DNA of 64,000 bases from Apus apus. Its lineage: Eukaryota > Chordata > Aves > Apodiformes > Apodidae. The translations under genes were made by a program, and so were the position numbers. Shown piece by piece: positions 10,133-25,100 of the stretch. The stretch spans positions 7,417,001 through 7,481,000 of the forward strand of contig NC_067296.1 in NCBI RefSeq assembly GCF_020740795.1, given 5' to 3'. The first letter of the stretch is position 1, and every line of letters starts with the position of its first letter. Below the pieces are notes generated by a model, which saw only the letters and a program-made list of their open reading frames with translations, did no database searches and had not been told where the DNA came from.

Positions 10133-13100
10133 GTGAGTGCGGGGCGGCGGGAGGGGGGACCGGCCCGCTCCCCCGGGCCCTGCTGGCGGGAAGGCCCCGC
10201 CTCCGGGGCTGGGCTGTGCTGCCGTGTCCCCGGCGGGGAAGCCTCTCCCCTCAGCAGGGGCTCGCGAGGCGGGCCGTGTCCCCCGGCCCTCGCTGCGGGC
10301 TGCAGCGCAGGCCCCTGGTGCGGGCCCGTCCCGCCCACGGGAGGGGAGGCCGGCTCTGGAGCAGCCCTGCGCGGCAGGGAGGGCGGCAGCAGCTGGGGAG
10401 TGCAGCCCCACAGCCCCTGACAGCGGGTTTGTTACTTGGCGGCCGCAGCCTCACGCTCTCCGTGTCAAGCTGCAGCGCCGGAAGGGGCTCGGCAATAATC
10501 GACTCCGTTAATCTGAAGTTGTAGTATTTGCTTGTCATCAAAGACCCCTTTTTAAAAGCTACCTTAACGTGTTGATCACGGCTACAAACTCAGCATGATG
10601 GGATGGTTGGGTAACTTCATTGTGCATGTCTTTAGCAGGCTAAGTCTTTGTCCTGATGCTCCCATCCAGTGTAATCACCTGTTGTGTTATCCTGACAGGT
10701 CTGCAAATGCCACCCATGAAGCCATCAATGTCACCCTCCACACCACGCTGGCTGCTACCACCAGATTGGTGGTACCTACACCTGCTAAGCCCATCCTTCC
10801 AGTTCAGACTGGAGTCCAAGCCCAGCAAGAGGAGCAATCTAGTGGCATGACCATTTTTTTTAGTCTTCTTGTTTTAGGTGAATGATGAACTGAAAGTCTT
10901 CTAATTCCCTTTAATGTTACTCTGTATCTGAGAACATAGGCTAACATTCAAAATCGTGGCATTTTATTTCTCCTCTGTTTTTTTTCTTTATGAAATGGAA
11001 TATTGTACAGGCACAGGGATTTAGAAAGTTGGGTATATAACTGCCTGAAGCTCCCAAACCTGTGGAAAGCCACAGACCATTGCAAACCTTTTCACCATGG
11101 TCTCAGTGCAAACACCATGTTTAATTGCCTTCTTTATCAAGCACGTGGCATGTGTTCATGTATGAAGAAGACACTGCCAGAACACTCCATGGTGCTTGCA
11201 GATGAGCACAGTGGCCTAGATAGATGTCCATTTAGCTACTTCCAGCCCTTCTGGAAAGCCCCCAGGGCTTCTTTTACAGAAACCAATAGAAGGCAGTCAG
11301 ATTTACATGTAAAAGTACTAAAATTCAGCATCTATTTATCTGGCTCTCCTTCCTTACATTGCCACAGGAGTGCAACAATAAGCTGCAGATTGCCATAGTT
11401 ACATTCTTGATTTACATATATAGGCATTTAGAATGGCAGATGGGTGCCCAACTTTTCTGTAAGGGCTATTTTCTTTAATAGGATACAAGTATCTCCCACC
11501 ATCTGCTTAGAGCAACAAAACTGTAACAGTAACAAACTATAATGTAGGATTAATGGTGTGGCTGTTTCCTTTGTGTGCATGGTTCCTCCAACTCAAACCA
11601 CACTGAGACACTTTTCTGTGACAGGCAGGTCACCTGGTCTTCTAAGTGGTTATTCTTACCACTAGCAACTGGAGCAAATAATAGGTATGGAGCTGCCAGC
11701 ATTGCAGAAATGTCTGCAGATAATTTGGGTTTGAAAAAAATAGAAGTTTGTCTCTTGATAACTGTTATTGAGGGCAGAAAAAAGTAGAAGGCTGATGCTT
11801 ATTTCTACAGTATCTATTTGTCTTCAAAGAGGGTTAATGTTTTTCCAGAGTTCACTGGCACACCAGAATGTAAACAGAAGCAAAAGAAAGACCAAAATGC
11901 ATTCTAAGATTAAAAGAAAATTCCTGAATATGTGTGTCTTTTAAAAGGGCCATTAATGGTAATTAATTCCAATGGCTTAAGAACAGAGCTCTGATTTATT
12001 TAATTTTTTTTGCTGTGTTCCAGCCCATTTATGACAGTCAGATAATGGATATTAAATCATCACCCTTGGGACAGGGGAGTTCCCTGAGCAAAGTAAAGCT
12101 TATTGTTCATAGTTATTCCTATTCTTAATCTCTCATTTGAGATCATAGGAAGGGTGAAAATTGGATACATATGCCATGTGCTTAAATCTGGATGTTTTGA
12201 GCTGTGGCCTTTAAAAGGCTCTAAGCTGGGACAGAGCTAGAAGCTGATCTGGGCTGTGTCAGAGCCATGCCCCAAATTCAAAGTGTGTTAAGTAGCACAT
12301 GTTGGTCACTGACCCCAGATTCCTATGGCCTGTTTATCTGGTCAAACACCACCTCACTGTCAAAGTCAGACCTTTGTTCTGCCATGTTCATGGGATCTAT
12401 GGAATTCCCTTCTGGTACCATATGCTTTTCCTGTGCTCTTCCATATGGGGACACCCAAATGTGCTTTAAGCCTGTCCCAGGCACCATTTTTTCCAGCCTC
12501 TTGCCTGATTGTTGCACTTCTGATACGTACAAGTGATATGCAACCAAACTGAGCAGTCTCACACAAGGAATGGGTGACCAGCAGCTGAAGAATAACCCAA
12601 GCTGCCATAACATTGATGGGGGTGGGGGTTACTTCTTAGATATGGTTGCTTTTTGATTTGTTGCCAAAACAAAGTACTCAAAAGTTGGTGGACAGGAGCT
12701 GGTGATTAGATCTGCTAAACAGAAGCATGCTTGTATTTGCTGGAAATTCTTAAAAGCAGTAAAATTGGTATTTTTAGAAGATAGTTTTAAGTCCTAAAGT
12801 TTGCCCTAGTTCTTTTCTGTCATTTGTTGATCCATTTACATACTTCAGTGATAATTATGTTGGAACTAAAACTGGGTTACTTGCATTAGTGGGTTTCTGT
12901 TCAATCCTTATGACAAGTTTTGCTCCATGTATTTTAGAAATAGTACTTAAAAGTATATTTTATTCTCTTCTAACACTTCCTAATCTACATTTTTTTTTCC
13001 TTCACAGCTATTTGCATCATATTGGTGCATTTACTAATAAAATACCGACTTCATTTTTTACCAGAAAGTGTGGCTGTTGTTTCTTTAGGTGAGTAACCAT

Positions 13101-16100
13101 AACATTTTTATATTGACTTTGTGTTCATTCAGGGACTCTCAGTAGTCTGTAGTTGAAATACGCTCTGTTGTATGTTATCCATCACTAGAAAGATGCAGCT
13201 GACTAGATTCAGTGAAGAAAAGAGCCAATTCATAGAATTAAATTCATGGAAGAAACCAAGAAATGAGCATATGTGCAGAGACTGGCCCAGAAAAATGACA
13301 CATACAGGCACTGTAGGGATGTCACTACCTAAGTACTTGGGCAGCTTCCTCTTTTTTTGCATCTGCTCTGTGGAACAAGATATGGCAGCAGTCCCTGGCA
13401 GTGAGACTCTAGCCTTCCCTTTGAAGTGGTACATGTGTTTGTATTAGTTTCAGTAGAATTAAGTCTGTATATGTGATTTTAATCTAGCTGGGGACTGAAG
13501 TTGTATCCTGAAAATTTGCCTGGACTGTCAGATACTGAACTATCCCTGTAGTACTGTGACAAGAGCTCTTCCTGTGACTTGAACTGTAGGAATTCCACCT
13601 TCAATGAAGATCAAGTGCTTACTTAATTTTATTTAAATTTGGAGTATTTTTAAGCCTGTTATTTAATGTTAGGGTAATTTAATTTATTTGTATGCTGTTG
13701 TTCCTGATTTATAAATGTGTCAATGAGGAGGAAATCAGGCCAAATAAATGCATTGTTTTCTCCACATACTGTCTAACATAGTGTTTAAATAACCTGGTCT
13801 AACTAACCCTAGCAGCAGTTTTTCAGCTGTCTCTGTATCTTGTTTACAATATTTGGTGGTAGTTTTGCTTCTGTTACTAGTGACACTTTCCCTGACAGCT
13901 GTTCTAAAAATAGAACAAAAAGAGAAAGATGCTTAACTGTAATCCTGACATGGCAAGAAGGAGTGTAGTGCTTGCTGAGCAGGTAGATTTTTTACTTTGT
14001 TCTGGGCTTTGCTGGTACCTTCTTCTCTCATATTTCTGGACTGTCTTTTCACTCAGTTTCTCAATGGGAGGGAGTAAGCTTTCTGGTGCTTGTCAGTACC
14101 TTATGCTTTCTGGAAAACAGGAATCTTCCTGCATCTGGGGTATTAGATTGAGAAGATCTTAGAGCTGTTAGTTAGCAGAAAGAAAAACATATTTTCCTTC
14201 AGGCATGAATTTTGCAAGGCCCTGTTTGAGCTTCAATATTTCTGTGCAGCTGGAAAACTAATAGGCCTGAAAGAAATCTTACCTAGTGCTGGTGTGGATT
14301 TCCTGGGCATTGCACACACACCTCATCTTTATAGAAGCAGGATCCATCAGACTTCTCTGTGTTTAAGCTTCTCTCTACTCTAGTATGACAGAAAGATCAG
14401 AGCTGCTGCAGATCATCCTTTACAGTTTGTAGGGCATGTTACTCTCCTGGTGGACAGGGCAGGACTGCATTCATTCTCTAAGGCTGGATTTTGATCTTTG
14501 TCCTTAAGAGTAACTGGAATTTTGTTGGTAAAAATAGTTGCCAGAAAAGTTTTTCTCTTTGATTTGATAATGAGTTTTAATATGTTCTCAGGAAAAAGAA
14601 AGGCTGGTTGTAATAAGAAAATTCCTGTAACATTCTCAAAAAGATGAGGTTTAGATTAACTCTTACTGACTTAGCTTTGCAATTAGCCCCTTCACAAAAC
14701 TGATCTACCTGATTAAATAGATGGAACCAGCTGAACAAAAACTGCATTCATCAATCTAGTAACAAAAGAAGAGTAGTTTGTAAAAATGTGTGGGACAGGT
14801 TTTAAATACCAGCTCACAGTTTGATCCTGCTGCTATTAAACTCTCTTGGTGATGCATTATTTTGTGCAGCTCTTTGTCACTTTGTAGCTCTGTTGTGTGT
14901 AATGTGCAGCCAGAAGTACCTTGTGCTATATAAAGGTGGAAGTTGTGTGATTCAGGCTCATCCTTTCCCCTTAACTTCTGCTACTGCCTTGCAATTTATA
15001 TTGTTCATTTAACTTTTGATATCATGAAAGGACCTAATCTGTCCACGACACTTTTGTTAGAGCCAATTTGTGACTCTCTCTGATATTGAGACCAGCCTTT
15101 TACTTAAGCCTCTTGAGCTCATAGGAGAGGGATGACCAGCTTGTAGCCCACAGGCCATGAGTGGCCTACTCACAGGGATCCAATTTCACAGAGTCACACT
15201 GGAGCCCTTCCACTTCAGCAGAAGTGAGTTCAGGGTTTCTTGTTTCTTTTTAATCCCCTTCAAACATAGTTTTATGTGAGGGCTCTCAATACTAATTCAT
15301 AAAACACTGAAATTTTATTCAGGAAGCACACTTCCTGAAGTCTGTGCCTTCAGAGGTACAGGTTGTGGTTGTTGTGGTGTGGTTTTTCCCCGTGTAAACT
15401 TATTTATAAGTGACACAAGTACTGCCTGTACCAGCTAACAATAGTGTTGCTGCTCTGTGAAAATGAGAAATGTTCTAGTCTTTGGCTTCTGACACGGCTT
15501 CCTTCCCAGGATGGAAAGCCTGACTGTTAGTAGAGACCTGCATTTGTGTGGCATGTGAGTGGCTGTATCTGCATCTGTCCCCCTTCAAAGAGCAGCAGAC
15601 CTTTGATGTTCCTTCATTAAAGTTTTGCTCTTCCTTTCCATGTAAACCGTTTCATGGCACAATTATGTGAAGGCATCAGTCCCAGAGGATAGAAATATTT
15701 CTGTATGAAAGAAAGCTTAAGCCTCATGGCTTTGTGTGTATGACACATCCATCAGGAGTAATCCATGTGATGCTGTTTGTAAGACTCTTTTGATAGCTAC
15801 AGCATGGGAGAATAAAAGCATGTGAGTTACAGGAAAGCACACTTTAAGCTTCCCAGCCACTTTTTACCTCTCATTCAGTGTATTTTCACTTCTGCACCAC
15901 AGTGCTTGACTGTGAGGGCTCCGTTCTGTTAATAATAAAACACAACGATGCGGAAGCACAGATCTGGAATCTGACTAAAGGCAAATTCCTCATAACTCCT
16001 TGAAAGCAATTAATGACAGTTCATTAATTATATTCTTAACTTCTGGAAGAAATCTTGTTGGTTTGGAGATTTCTGCCTTATTTATTTGAAGATATATGTG

Positions 16101-19100
16101 AGGAAAGGGCATGATAACCTTTAACAGTTTGCAGCACCCTTGACAAAATTATTTTATTCTCAAATGAGTATTTCTGCATGACTTAAAAGATGTGTAATTC
16201 ATTTGGGAAGTCGTTCTGACAGTGTCTCCACCCAGATCAGGCTGTGTTGCCTGCTTCATTGCCAGTCAGTAAGTGCTGTGATTTCACTGAGACAAAAAAC
16301 TGAGGTTTGTTGAAGGTCTTGTGCTATCACACAGATACCTAACTCATAACTTCCTGATTCTTTAGCAAGGAAGGTGGAATTTTGTTTGAATGCAGCTTAG
16401 ATGAGAAGGTTTTTGAGTAGTTAAAACTGTTACAGCACTCTCAATATTCAGTATTTGAATATCCCAAGTGACAATCTTTTCTGTAGGAAAGCTACATAAT
16501 TATGGAATATACTGGAAACTATCACATATTGGACCCAAAACCACACTGTTTTTTTTGTGAATTAGGAATGAAAGACTTGCTGCCTTTGTGTTTTCCCTTG
16601 GTTTCACTTTTAAAACTTTGTTGACTGAGAGTTGATAAACAGTTACTGGCAACAGCCACATGTTTTGTATTTCAGAATGTTATTTCATTCTCTCCTAGGT
16701 ATCCTTATGGGAGCTTTTATAAAAATCATAGAGGCTCAAAAGCTGGCCAACTGGAAGGTACATTTGAAGCAATTAATTTTTAATTGTAGATCAATCCTTA
16801 AATGTTTAAAATAAGACTGTAATATTAGTTTCTTTAGAAGTAATGTACAAAAACTTACATACAGCATGCTTGATGCCAAAATCTGGGGTTTTTTTAATAG
16901 TAATACAACCCATTAAAAGTCCTTTTTCTACACAGTATTTTTTTTGCCCTGAATAATCCTTTTTATGGTACCAACTCTGTTCCTATTAGATAAGTGGTAG
17001 AAGGTGGCACTGGGCATCTTTGGGATCAGTCAGAGAAAAAAATTTAGCAATTTTTTTATCTTGTGTTCTTCTTGACTGTTTACTCCACTTTCTCCTTTTG
17101 GACTTAATTTTGTAGATGTTTTCATAGAAAAAATGTGTTTTGATGGGTTGCTAAGTCATGTTTTACAGGAATTTGTTAACATAGATTTATAGGTAAAAAG
17201 GAGCACTTCTTCAGAATAGCTGTGCTAAAAGTCATGTTATTTACTTATTGTATTTACTTATGCTTAAAACTGCAACAAACTGGTGCCAAGAACAGAGAGT
17301 TCACAAGAGAATCCATTCATCATAGCATGTTTCTTGGGTGCTCCATTGCTTCTTGTGGAGTCACTGCCAAAACCAGTCTGCCTGAAGCAGCAGCATTTTT
17401 CACACTCTTCACTATTCCTGCTTGTATTTAAAATCTTGCAGTATTTAAATGGTGATTTTGTTTCATAGGATCAAACAGTTTACTAGGATTAGATCAGTGA
17501 ACTGGTTGAAATCACAGTGGTTTGAGTTGCCAGTTTTAACCAGGATTTATATTAGCAAGCTGAAACTCTTGGTCTGAGTAGTGACTTTTAATTTTAGCTT
17601 TCAGGTTAATATTTCTTAACAGTTATTTCCCTAAAGGAAGTTGTGTTTTTTCCTACTTAGTTGAAAGACATTAAAATGTATAGATTTTCACTCAAATGTA
17701 GCTTTTAAATTACATATTATACTTTTTTTGTCAACTAACTACACTAATTTTGTGTACATTCATTTAAGCAAATACACGGTTCAAGAGTCAAGTTGTGATA
17801 TTTCATTTTTATATATTTACTTACTAGAAACAGTGGGTGGTGCACTAGTTAGTGTGTTTTCATTCCTGATTTATGTCAGCTGAATTTGAGTTAAAATGGT
17901 AAGTCAGCCAAACAGCCACAAAATCAGCATTTTAAGAAGGAGGAAAAGGAGAGCTTAAAGTACACTAAGATATGAGCACTGGTGCTACAAACACGGGAAA
18001 TACTGATCACAGCTAATGAATTATGTAGTTTATTTCTGGTGAGCACTGGTCAGATCTTGGGAGATGCTGCTCATATTATCAGCTGAGGTGAAGGGTCACA
18101 GATACCACATTGTTATTTATTTATTTCAGTTACTTTCACTGTGTTAAAGCTTAGATTTTAACATAGGCTGTCATAATTTCAGGTGTGAAATGTTCTAATC
18201 ACTAATTATTAGGTACTTTATAAAATGGTTTTAAATGGTTTAAAATTTGCTAGAGAATTTGTGTTTATCTGATATGAAAAAAAAAAAAGGCATATTTAAC
18301 TTCAGGTTATATCCATGTAGAAGGCAAATCCTGGAGCAAATCCCTGCCCTTAGTCCTGCCTTACTAAGTCTTCACTGCACTGTGCACATGCTGGTGATTC
18401 TTGCTGGTCAGCATGGCTGATGATGACAGTCCTCATGTTTTACTCTCCTGGTCTCTGCTTCAGTGCAGCACAAATACAGTCCTTCCTTTTCATCATTTCT
18501 CACCTCCTTGTCCAGCTCTGCTTTCAGGGGCTTTTAAACAGTGCAATTAATCAGGCATGTGGGGTTTTTGTTCTAGCAGTGCTGCTGTGTTGACAGACAC
18601 AAGGTTGTGTTCCCTGGACACACTAGATAGTGTGTGCAGAATAATGGACTAGAGCATTTCAGTATAAAGGATGAGTTTTATTTTCTAAGTCCCCCAAATC
18701 CTTTAAGATGATTATCGCTGGTACAGCCAGGGATGAGACTCTAAAGAGATGAGCACTTCCTTTTGGAAAGCTGGTGTTCTAACAGGACAGTCAATCAGCT
18801 GTTTAACCTGGATTTAAACAAATTAATCGTGGCTTACAAAGGTGACAAGTTGTGCTGGATTCAGAACTGTGAGGGCCAGGAGGGACCCTGGTGGGTAGAG
18901 AGAGAGGCACATTCAGCTGTGACTGATTTGCCTTCTGTGCTTAGTCTGCCAGCAGAAAAATATAGAGTACCAGTTTGGGGGTACAACTCCCTAAAGCAGA
19001 GTGAGCCAAGTAATGAGATAGGTGACCAAGAGTAAGGTCACCAAAAATAACTTACTTCACAGTAGGTTTCATTTATATCACTGATGGTAAAAAGAAACCA

Positions 19101-22100
19101 TCAGAACAGTACCATTAAATTACAGGCACAAATTACATTTGCCAAGAAGAATCAAGCCTCAGACTCTCAACAGTGCTGTGCATCTTGAGCATGTTCACTT
19201 GCAGTTGTGCTAAGATTTCTTCTTGTTAGGTAATGGGTTTTCTAGTGAAACTGCACTTGGTCACAGTTAACCTAGATTCTCTTCAAACCAGAGGCCAAAG
19301 AGGTCACTGTTCCTTGACAGTCCTTACAGATTTTGAGACAGTAAGATAAAATCAGAATACTTTTTGTGGAAGCAGATGGACTTTTCCTTTGCCATAAATT
19401 TCTTTGTTTCTTGTGCAGCTTATTTGGAGACAGTAATTTAAAATAAATAACACCTAGATTTTAGATTTCTATCAGTGGATTAAAAAAACCCCAAACAAAC
19501 AATTGAAGTAGCAGCCCTTGGAGTAGTTTACTGTCTTTTAGTCTTTTATTTTGACATAAGAAGGAAGAAAGTGTTAATGCCATTTTCATTTTCCAACATC
19601 TTTTGTTTTTAAGTAACTTCCCCTTTGGAAGATTTTTTGTTATTTCAATCGTTATGATATCCTTGAAATTAAACTTCATTCTTGTCTTGCAGGAAGAAGA
19701 AATGTTTCGTCCAAATATGTTTTTTCTGCTTTTGCTTCCACCTATTATATTTGAATCTGGATATTCATTGCACAAGGTCAGCCCCTGCCAGCCACTCATT
19801 TTACATGTTGAGGTTCTGTTTAGAACACATTCTGCTTTTAATTATCTTCATGAAGTTTAGGATAATTGCATTGAATTCAGTCATATTAATAATCAGAAGG
19901 GAATATTAATCTTCGGCAAATAGAAAATGTAAAATTTAAGCCTCTTCAACCCAAAATGCAGGGAATGCAGCTTGTTGCTGTTAGGTGAATGTTGGCAAGA
20001 TGTTGGGTACCATACAGAGGTTGTTCTCCTTGGTTGGAAGAGGTTTCTTTCCTCATCAGAGCTGTACAAGGGCTGGTGTGAAGGAGGCAAAATGGGAAGA
20101 ACATGAGTTTTCCTTCAGATAATTGTCACTGATTTACTTAATTATTGTGTTCCAGGGTAATTTTTTTCAGAACATTGGTTCCATCACTCTCTTTTCTGTA
20201 TTTGGCACTGCAATATCAGCTTTCATTGTAGGTGGAGGAATTTATTTCCTGGGCCAGGTAAGAAAAACTCCTTTGGAACACTTCAGTTTCTCTGCCTTGC
20301 AAGTCCATTTTTCAAGAGCAGACAAACACAATGAAAATTAAATCCTGGGTCACAAAGTCCAGTTCTCTGCTAGGACAGAGACAATGTTATAACCCCCTCC
20401 ACAGGCATAGCATGCTACATGTTGAAAGCACCTAAGGCTTGAGTTAAGTTTTACTTACTGTCTTCCTACTGGGAGGCTGTTCCAAAACCTCTGTTCTCTA
20501 GAGCCATATTCTAATTTCCAGTATTAAACATATTTGTTCTTTTGTCAATGTTTTGGGGTTTTTTTGGGGTTTTTTTTTGCTTCTCTGTTTTGGTGTTTTC
20601 CCACTGATTAAATATGGATAATTATGTTTTCTCTCAGACTTCATTCAGGTAGGCCAAACAATCCATTATTTCCTCTTTGCCTCTCAGATTTGCATTCCTG
20701 TGGATGTGTTAGTTACTCCACTCATCAGGATCTGTTCCAGATCCCCTGATTTTGAGTGACCACAATTGGAGCAGTAGATCACTGCTGAAGGGCAGTGGTA
20801 GACTGGATAGCATCACTCCTGTGATTTTTTTCATGATAATAAACTTAGGGTTTGATCAATAGTTTCATTTTTAAAAAACAGCAGAAAAAAAAACCAAAAC
20901 ACAGTTGATTGTGATTTTTTTTATGTCTTACCTATTCTTTCAGGCTGATGTAATATATAAACTCAACATGACAGACAGGTAAGCTCCTGGGGAACTGGTG
21001 TAGTGTATGAAGTGAAGATAAAGTCAAGATAAATGTACTGTAGTTGGCCAGCTCTTCTGGTTGTTGTTTAGGTTGCTTGGCTGCAACACAGTGTATGAAA
21101 CAGACTGAACACTTCTGAACCCTGTTAATTACTCTGATTTCCAAAGAGTATTCTGTGCATAGTTCTATTCTAGACAAGAAAGATACTGGGGTTTTTAACC
21201 AACCTTTAAATTAAAATATGCAAACTTTGATTAGTATTATTTATATGTAGGATAAGGACATAACTTTCTTGTCCAAATCTTCTCTTAAAAGCCAGAATTA
21301 GTTTTTCAGAGTCAATGATATAAATTTTTCAATAATTTGGCAAAGGATCTAATCAGCTTATTAGGAATACACCACCCTACCATTAAATAAAGTTTGTTCC
21401 TGGTTTGTCTGGGATTTTTCTTTGTTTATTGTATAGCCAATACAGCAGGTTTTTGTTAAAATCCAAAATAAATTGGGTGGCAAGCAAGAAACATAGCAAG
21501 TAAAACATGCATGAACAGGAAAAAATCTTCCTTACTTGGTTTCAGTCTTTAACTTTACACAGCTGAGCAGTCTCATTGCTTCTGTATTGTCTGTCTTCGG
21601 ATTCCAAAGTAATGAAGTTTTAGCAGTTCCCTTTAAATGTTCCCCTGTAGCACTCCTGAACAGGTAACACTATGCACGAGTGATACATGGTTTCAGCTGT
21701 GTCTGTGAAGGTGTTTGGTTTACATCTGATTTTTTGTCTTACTGTTCTCTTTGGTTTGTCAATAAATGAAAACCAAAGACTTCCTCTTTGTCACTTCAGA
21801 GGGTACAACCTTTCATTGTGTAGAAACTATAACACAATGTTAACTACTTGTTACTGCTTGTTCATGTGTTTAGTAGGTACATATTTTCCTTTCATCTAGT
21901 TTTCTTTTTTGTTTTGTGTTGGCCCAGTTTTGCATTTGGATCTTTAATATCTGCAGTTGACCCTGTGGCTACTATTGCCATTTTCAATGCCCTCAATGTG
22001 GATCCTGTCCTTAACATGTTGGTTTTTGGAGAAAGCATTCTCAATGATGCAGTCTCTATTGTCTTGACCAAGTAAGTGCATTTGAACTACCTGTGTTTAT

Positions 22101-25100
22101 GAGAAGAGCAACCACATTATTTTCTGTTAATTATTGATTCAGATAGAGAGTAATCATGTATTTCTGGTGTAAAGCTGGATTTTGTATGATCCTTCTTTGT
22201 TAAAAGCAATCTGTAGCATAAACTGCATAGGCAGAAGACAGTAAATAGGTGTGTTATTACCACTCCCTCAGTGCCTCATCTCATTGACCCCAGAGAATTG
22301 ATTACTTTCTAAGTCCATATGTTTCCCAGCTCTCTTTCCATCTAAGAGGCCTGACAACAGAAAAGCAACATGTGTCCTTTCAGGCTTGGACAAAAATATT
22401 TACCTTGCAAAATATGCATCTGTGCCTGCAGTATCATTGGCTTATACCCAGAGCCCCACTTCAGCTGGGGGCTGGGGACACGTCAGCATCCATGCAATAG
22501 TTTTGTATTTATGTTGGAGCTGTCACAGGGAATAACATCCTCCAGTGCCCTTAGCCTTTGCCTGGGATCATTCTTTGGGGCTGAGTGCATAAAAAAAAAT
22601 ATATCTAGATCTTCATGTTACTGGTGAAGTTAACAGAAGTGACTGTGAATGTATGGGAGTACTCATACTAAGAAGGTAGTGAAGTTAGAGTAATTTTTCA
22701 GTTAACTAATTGCTTTTAATAATGTGGTTCTTTTATGGAAGACCATGAAGGCTAACAGCAGTCAAAAGAAACACTAGTTAAAATCCTGTCTTCTTTGCGT
22801 GGAATTCTATGAAATACATCCCTGAAATTCAAAGAGATTTCTCCCCTAAGAGCTTCTTTGTCTTCCTTTGGTGACCTTCTTGTCTCTTATGCACACCTAA
22901 ATATTTGATGAGAGGTCTTGTTCAATTGTTCTTCTCTGATGATCACACAATCCATCCCTTCTTCATGCCCAGAGTTTTTACTACTGCAAATTGTGCTTTT
23001 GTTTCCTTTTCAAAGTTTGAAAATTGTTTTGTAATACTGGGCATTATCACAGCCTGTTTGCACAATTCTGGGGATTCTTCAGAAGAGCAATGCTGGATTT
23101 CTAGATTTTTAGCAGAATTATTTTTCCCTTTGGGGCTTACACTAAGATTTGATTTAACATCTTTTGACATTCCTCTTTTTATACACATCCTAGTAAAAGC
23201 CTTTTAAGAGTGGTAGCAACAAAGAAATGCAAGTCTCTTTTGTTGTTGTTCTCAAAAGATGTTTGGTATTTTTGGATCCAGGCTTAGGATTTATAACTGT
23301 TTCTTTTTATTTATTTTTCAATTCTATCTAGCACAGCAGAAGGTTTGACAAGAGAAAATATGTCTGATGTAAGTGGATGGCAAACCTTCCTACAGGCACT
23401 GGGATACTTCCTTAAGATGTTCTTTGGCTCTGCAGCACTTGGCACTCTTACTGGTCTTATTTCTGCATTAATATCCTTTGTTAATTTTGATGATACTTCT
23501 ATAAATTGGTGATCTTTGACATTCTAATATTATTTTTCTTTTCCAGTATTTCCTAGGGGATATTTCTTATTAGACATTATTTTGTTGGCTGAGCTCATGC
23601 TCATTTTGTTTTCATGTCAGTGTGTGTGGGTGTGTCTTAAAAAGTTGCATCAAATTTTTATTAACATAATCAAGGTCTGAAATGCTATATAGTATCTTGC
23701 ATTACATGCATTGGAGTGTTATGAAAATATGGTAATTGTTGTGTAAATGCAAAGTATATTAATTCCATTTCAGTACTGATCCATTTTTACAAGCATATAT
23801 ATACATAAAACATTTAATTAAAAAAGGGGGGGGGGAAAAGCTGCTTTTCCTGAGGGCTTTTGAGTCAGATCAGCTTATTTCTCCCTATGTACCGTTCTAT
23901 CTGGATTTACATAGAGTTATATTTTGCCTCTTCCACTTCCATGAACTGGTTGCTAAACAACCTAGAAGCTTCTCTGCTGAGATAAGGAAGGATGTTTGTT
24001 GTTATCCAGACACCTTTGTTACTTTTCAGAGCTTGTTTCATGTTGACACTGACTTCACTGCAGGTATCTTTTGTGCTGAGCTTGTACAACAGCTATTCAT
24101 GTCATCTGGGACTTACTGTTAAGCATTTTGTTTGTAAATAACAAGAAGAGGCTGTTTGATTAAACATGGACATATTTCCTCTCTTGCTTCATTAGCCTGA
24201 TTCCATGAACTTTTAAATTATTCCATACATAACAACAAAAGAGGGAGACAGACATTCAACACTTCTTTCACCAATATCTAACTGATATCAAGACAAAGAG
24301 AAAAGCAGCTTATATGCCCTTTTACAGTTACTTGTGCTTCAAAGTATTGGATTTACCCTAAGCATGCAAAATTTCAGTGCAGCAAAAGACATCTCTTACT
24401 AGTTGCCAGCAAATAAATATAGATGAAGGTTGGTGGTGGTTCATGACCCAGGAGGAATGTCAACTTCCATGTCACAGGCATCTAATCCTCTGAATTTTAA
24501 GAAAGATAGTGGGTTGAGGATTTTAGGTGTAAGGCAAGATGTGATTGAAGGAATAGTCCTCACTGTTAATATTATAGCAGATCTGTTATATCCATTTGGA
24601 AGTAACTAGAGGTCTAGTGACTGAACAGGAGATTGCTTGCATACTTGGTGCAGCAAACCATGATGTCTGAGACAAAATCTACTTGTACTTGGCAGCTGTG
24701 CTGCAGAACTCTGCATGACATGCAAAGCAGAACTTGTGGCCACATTTATTACTACAAATGTAGAGTAAGTTTGAAGTATCTTAAGCATCAGAAGGACACT
24801 ATGTTTGTTAGAACATAAATGAGAGCTATTTTAACTCACTATTTCATAACTCTCCCCTATTTTTAGAAAAGCCTTTACTATTTAATGTTTCTCTGTGGGG
24901 AAATTATTAAACTTCCCATACTTGAGTCAAAGGCCAATGTGAAGCTTCATTAGCTATTCAGTAGATGAGTACATTAAGCATAATCATTGCTTTGTAATGG
25001 AATGACTCAGATTTTAATTTCTTTGAATTTTTTAAATTTACTTTTTCCATAACGTTTTCATCTGTACGTGCTAAAGCACATTGATTTAAGGAAAACACCC

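Larger units (their letters stand above)
9760..10480. promoter_or_regulatory. SLC9A8: CpG island, SLC9A8 promoter and first exon
   Basis: The sequence is very GC-rich and CpG-dense, in sharp contrast with both flanks. It has no TATA box. It holds, in order, a full CRE, an RFX-type X-box, an NRF1 palindrome, an ETS site and a YY1-like motif that overlaps the start codon of SLC9A8. This is the standard make-up of a broad housekeeping promoter, and transcription probably starts within about 100 bp upstream of 10125. It could also start transcription leftward, but I see no leftward exon. Confidence 0.85.
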
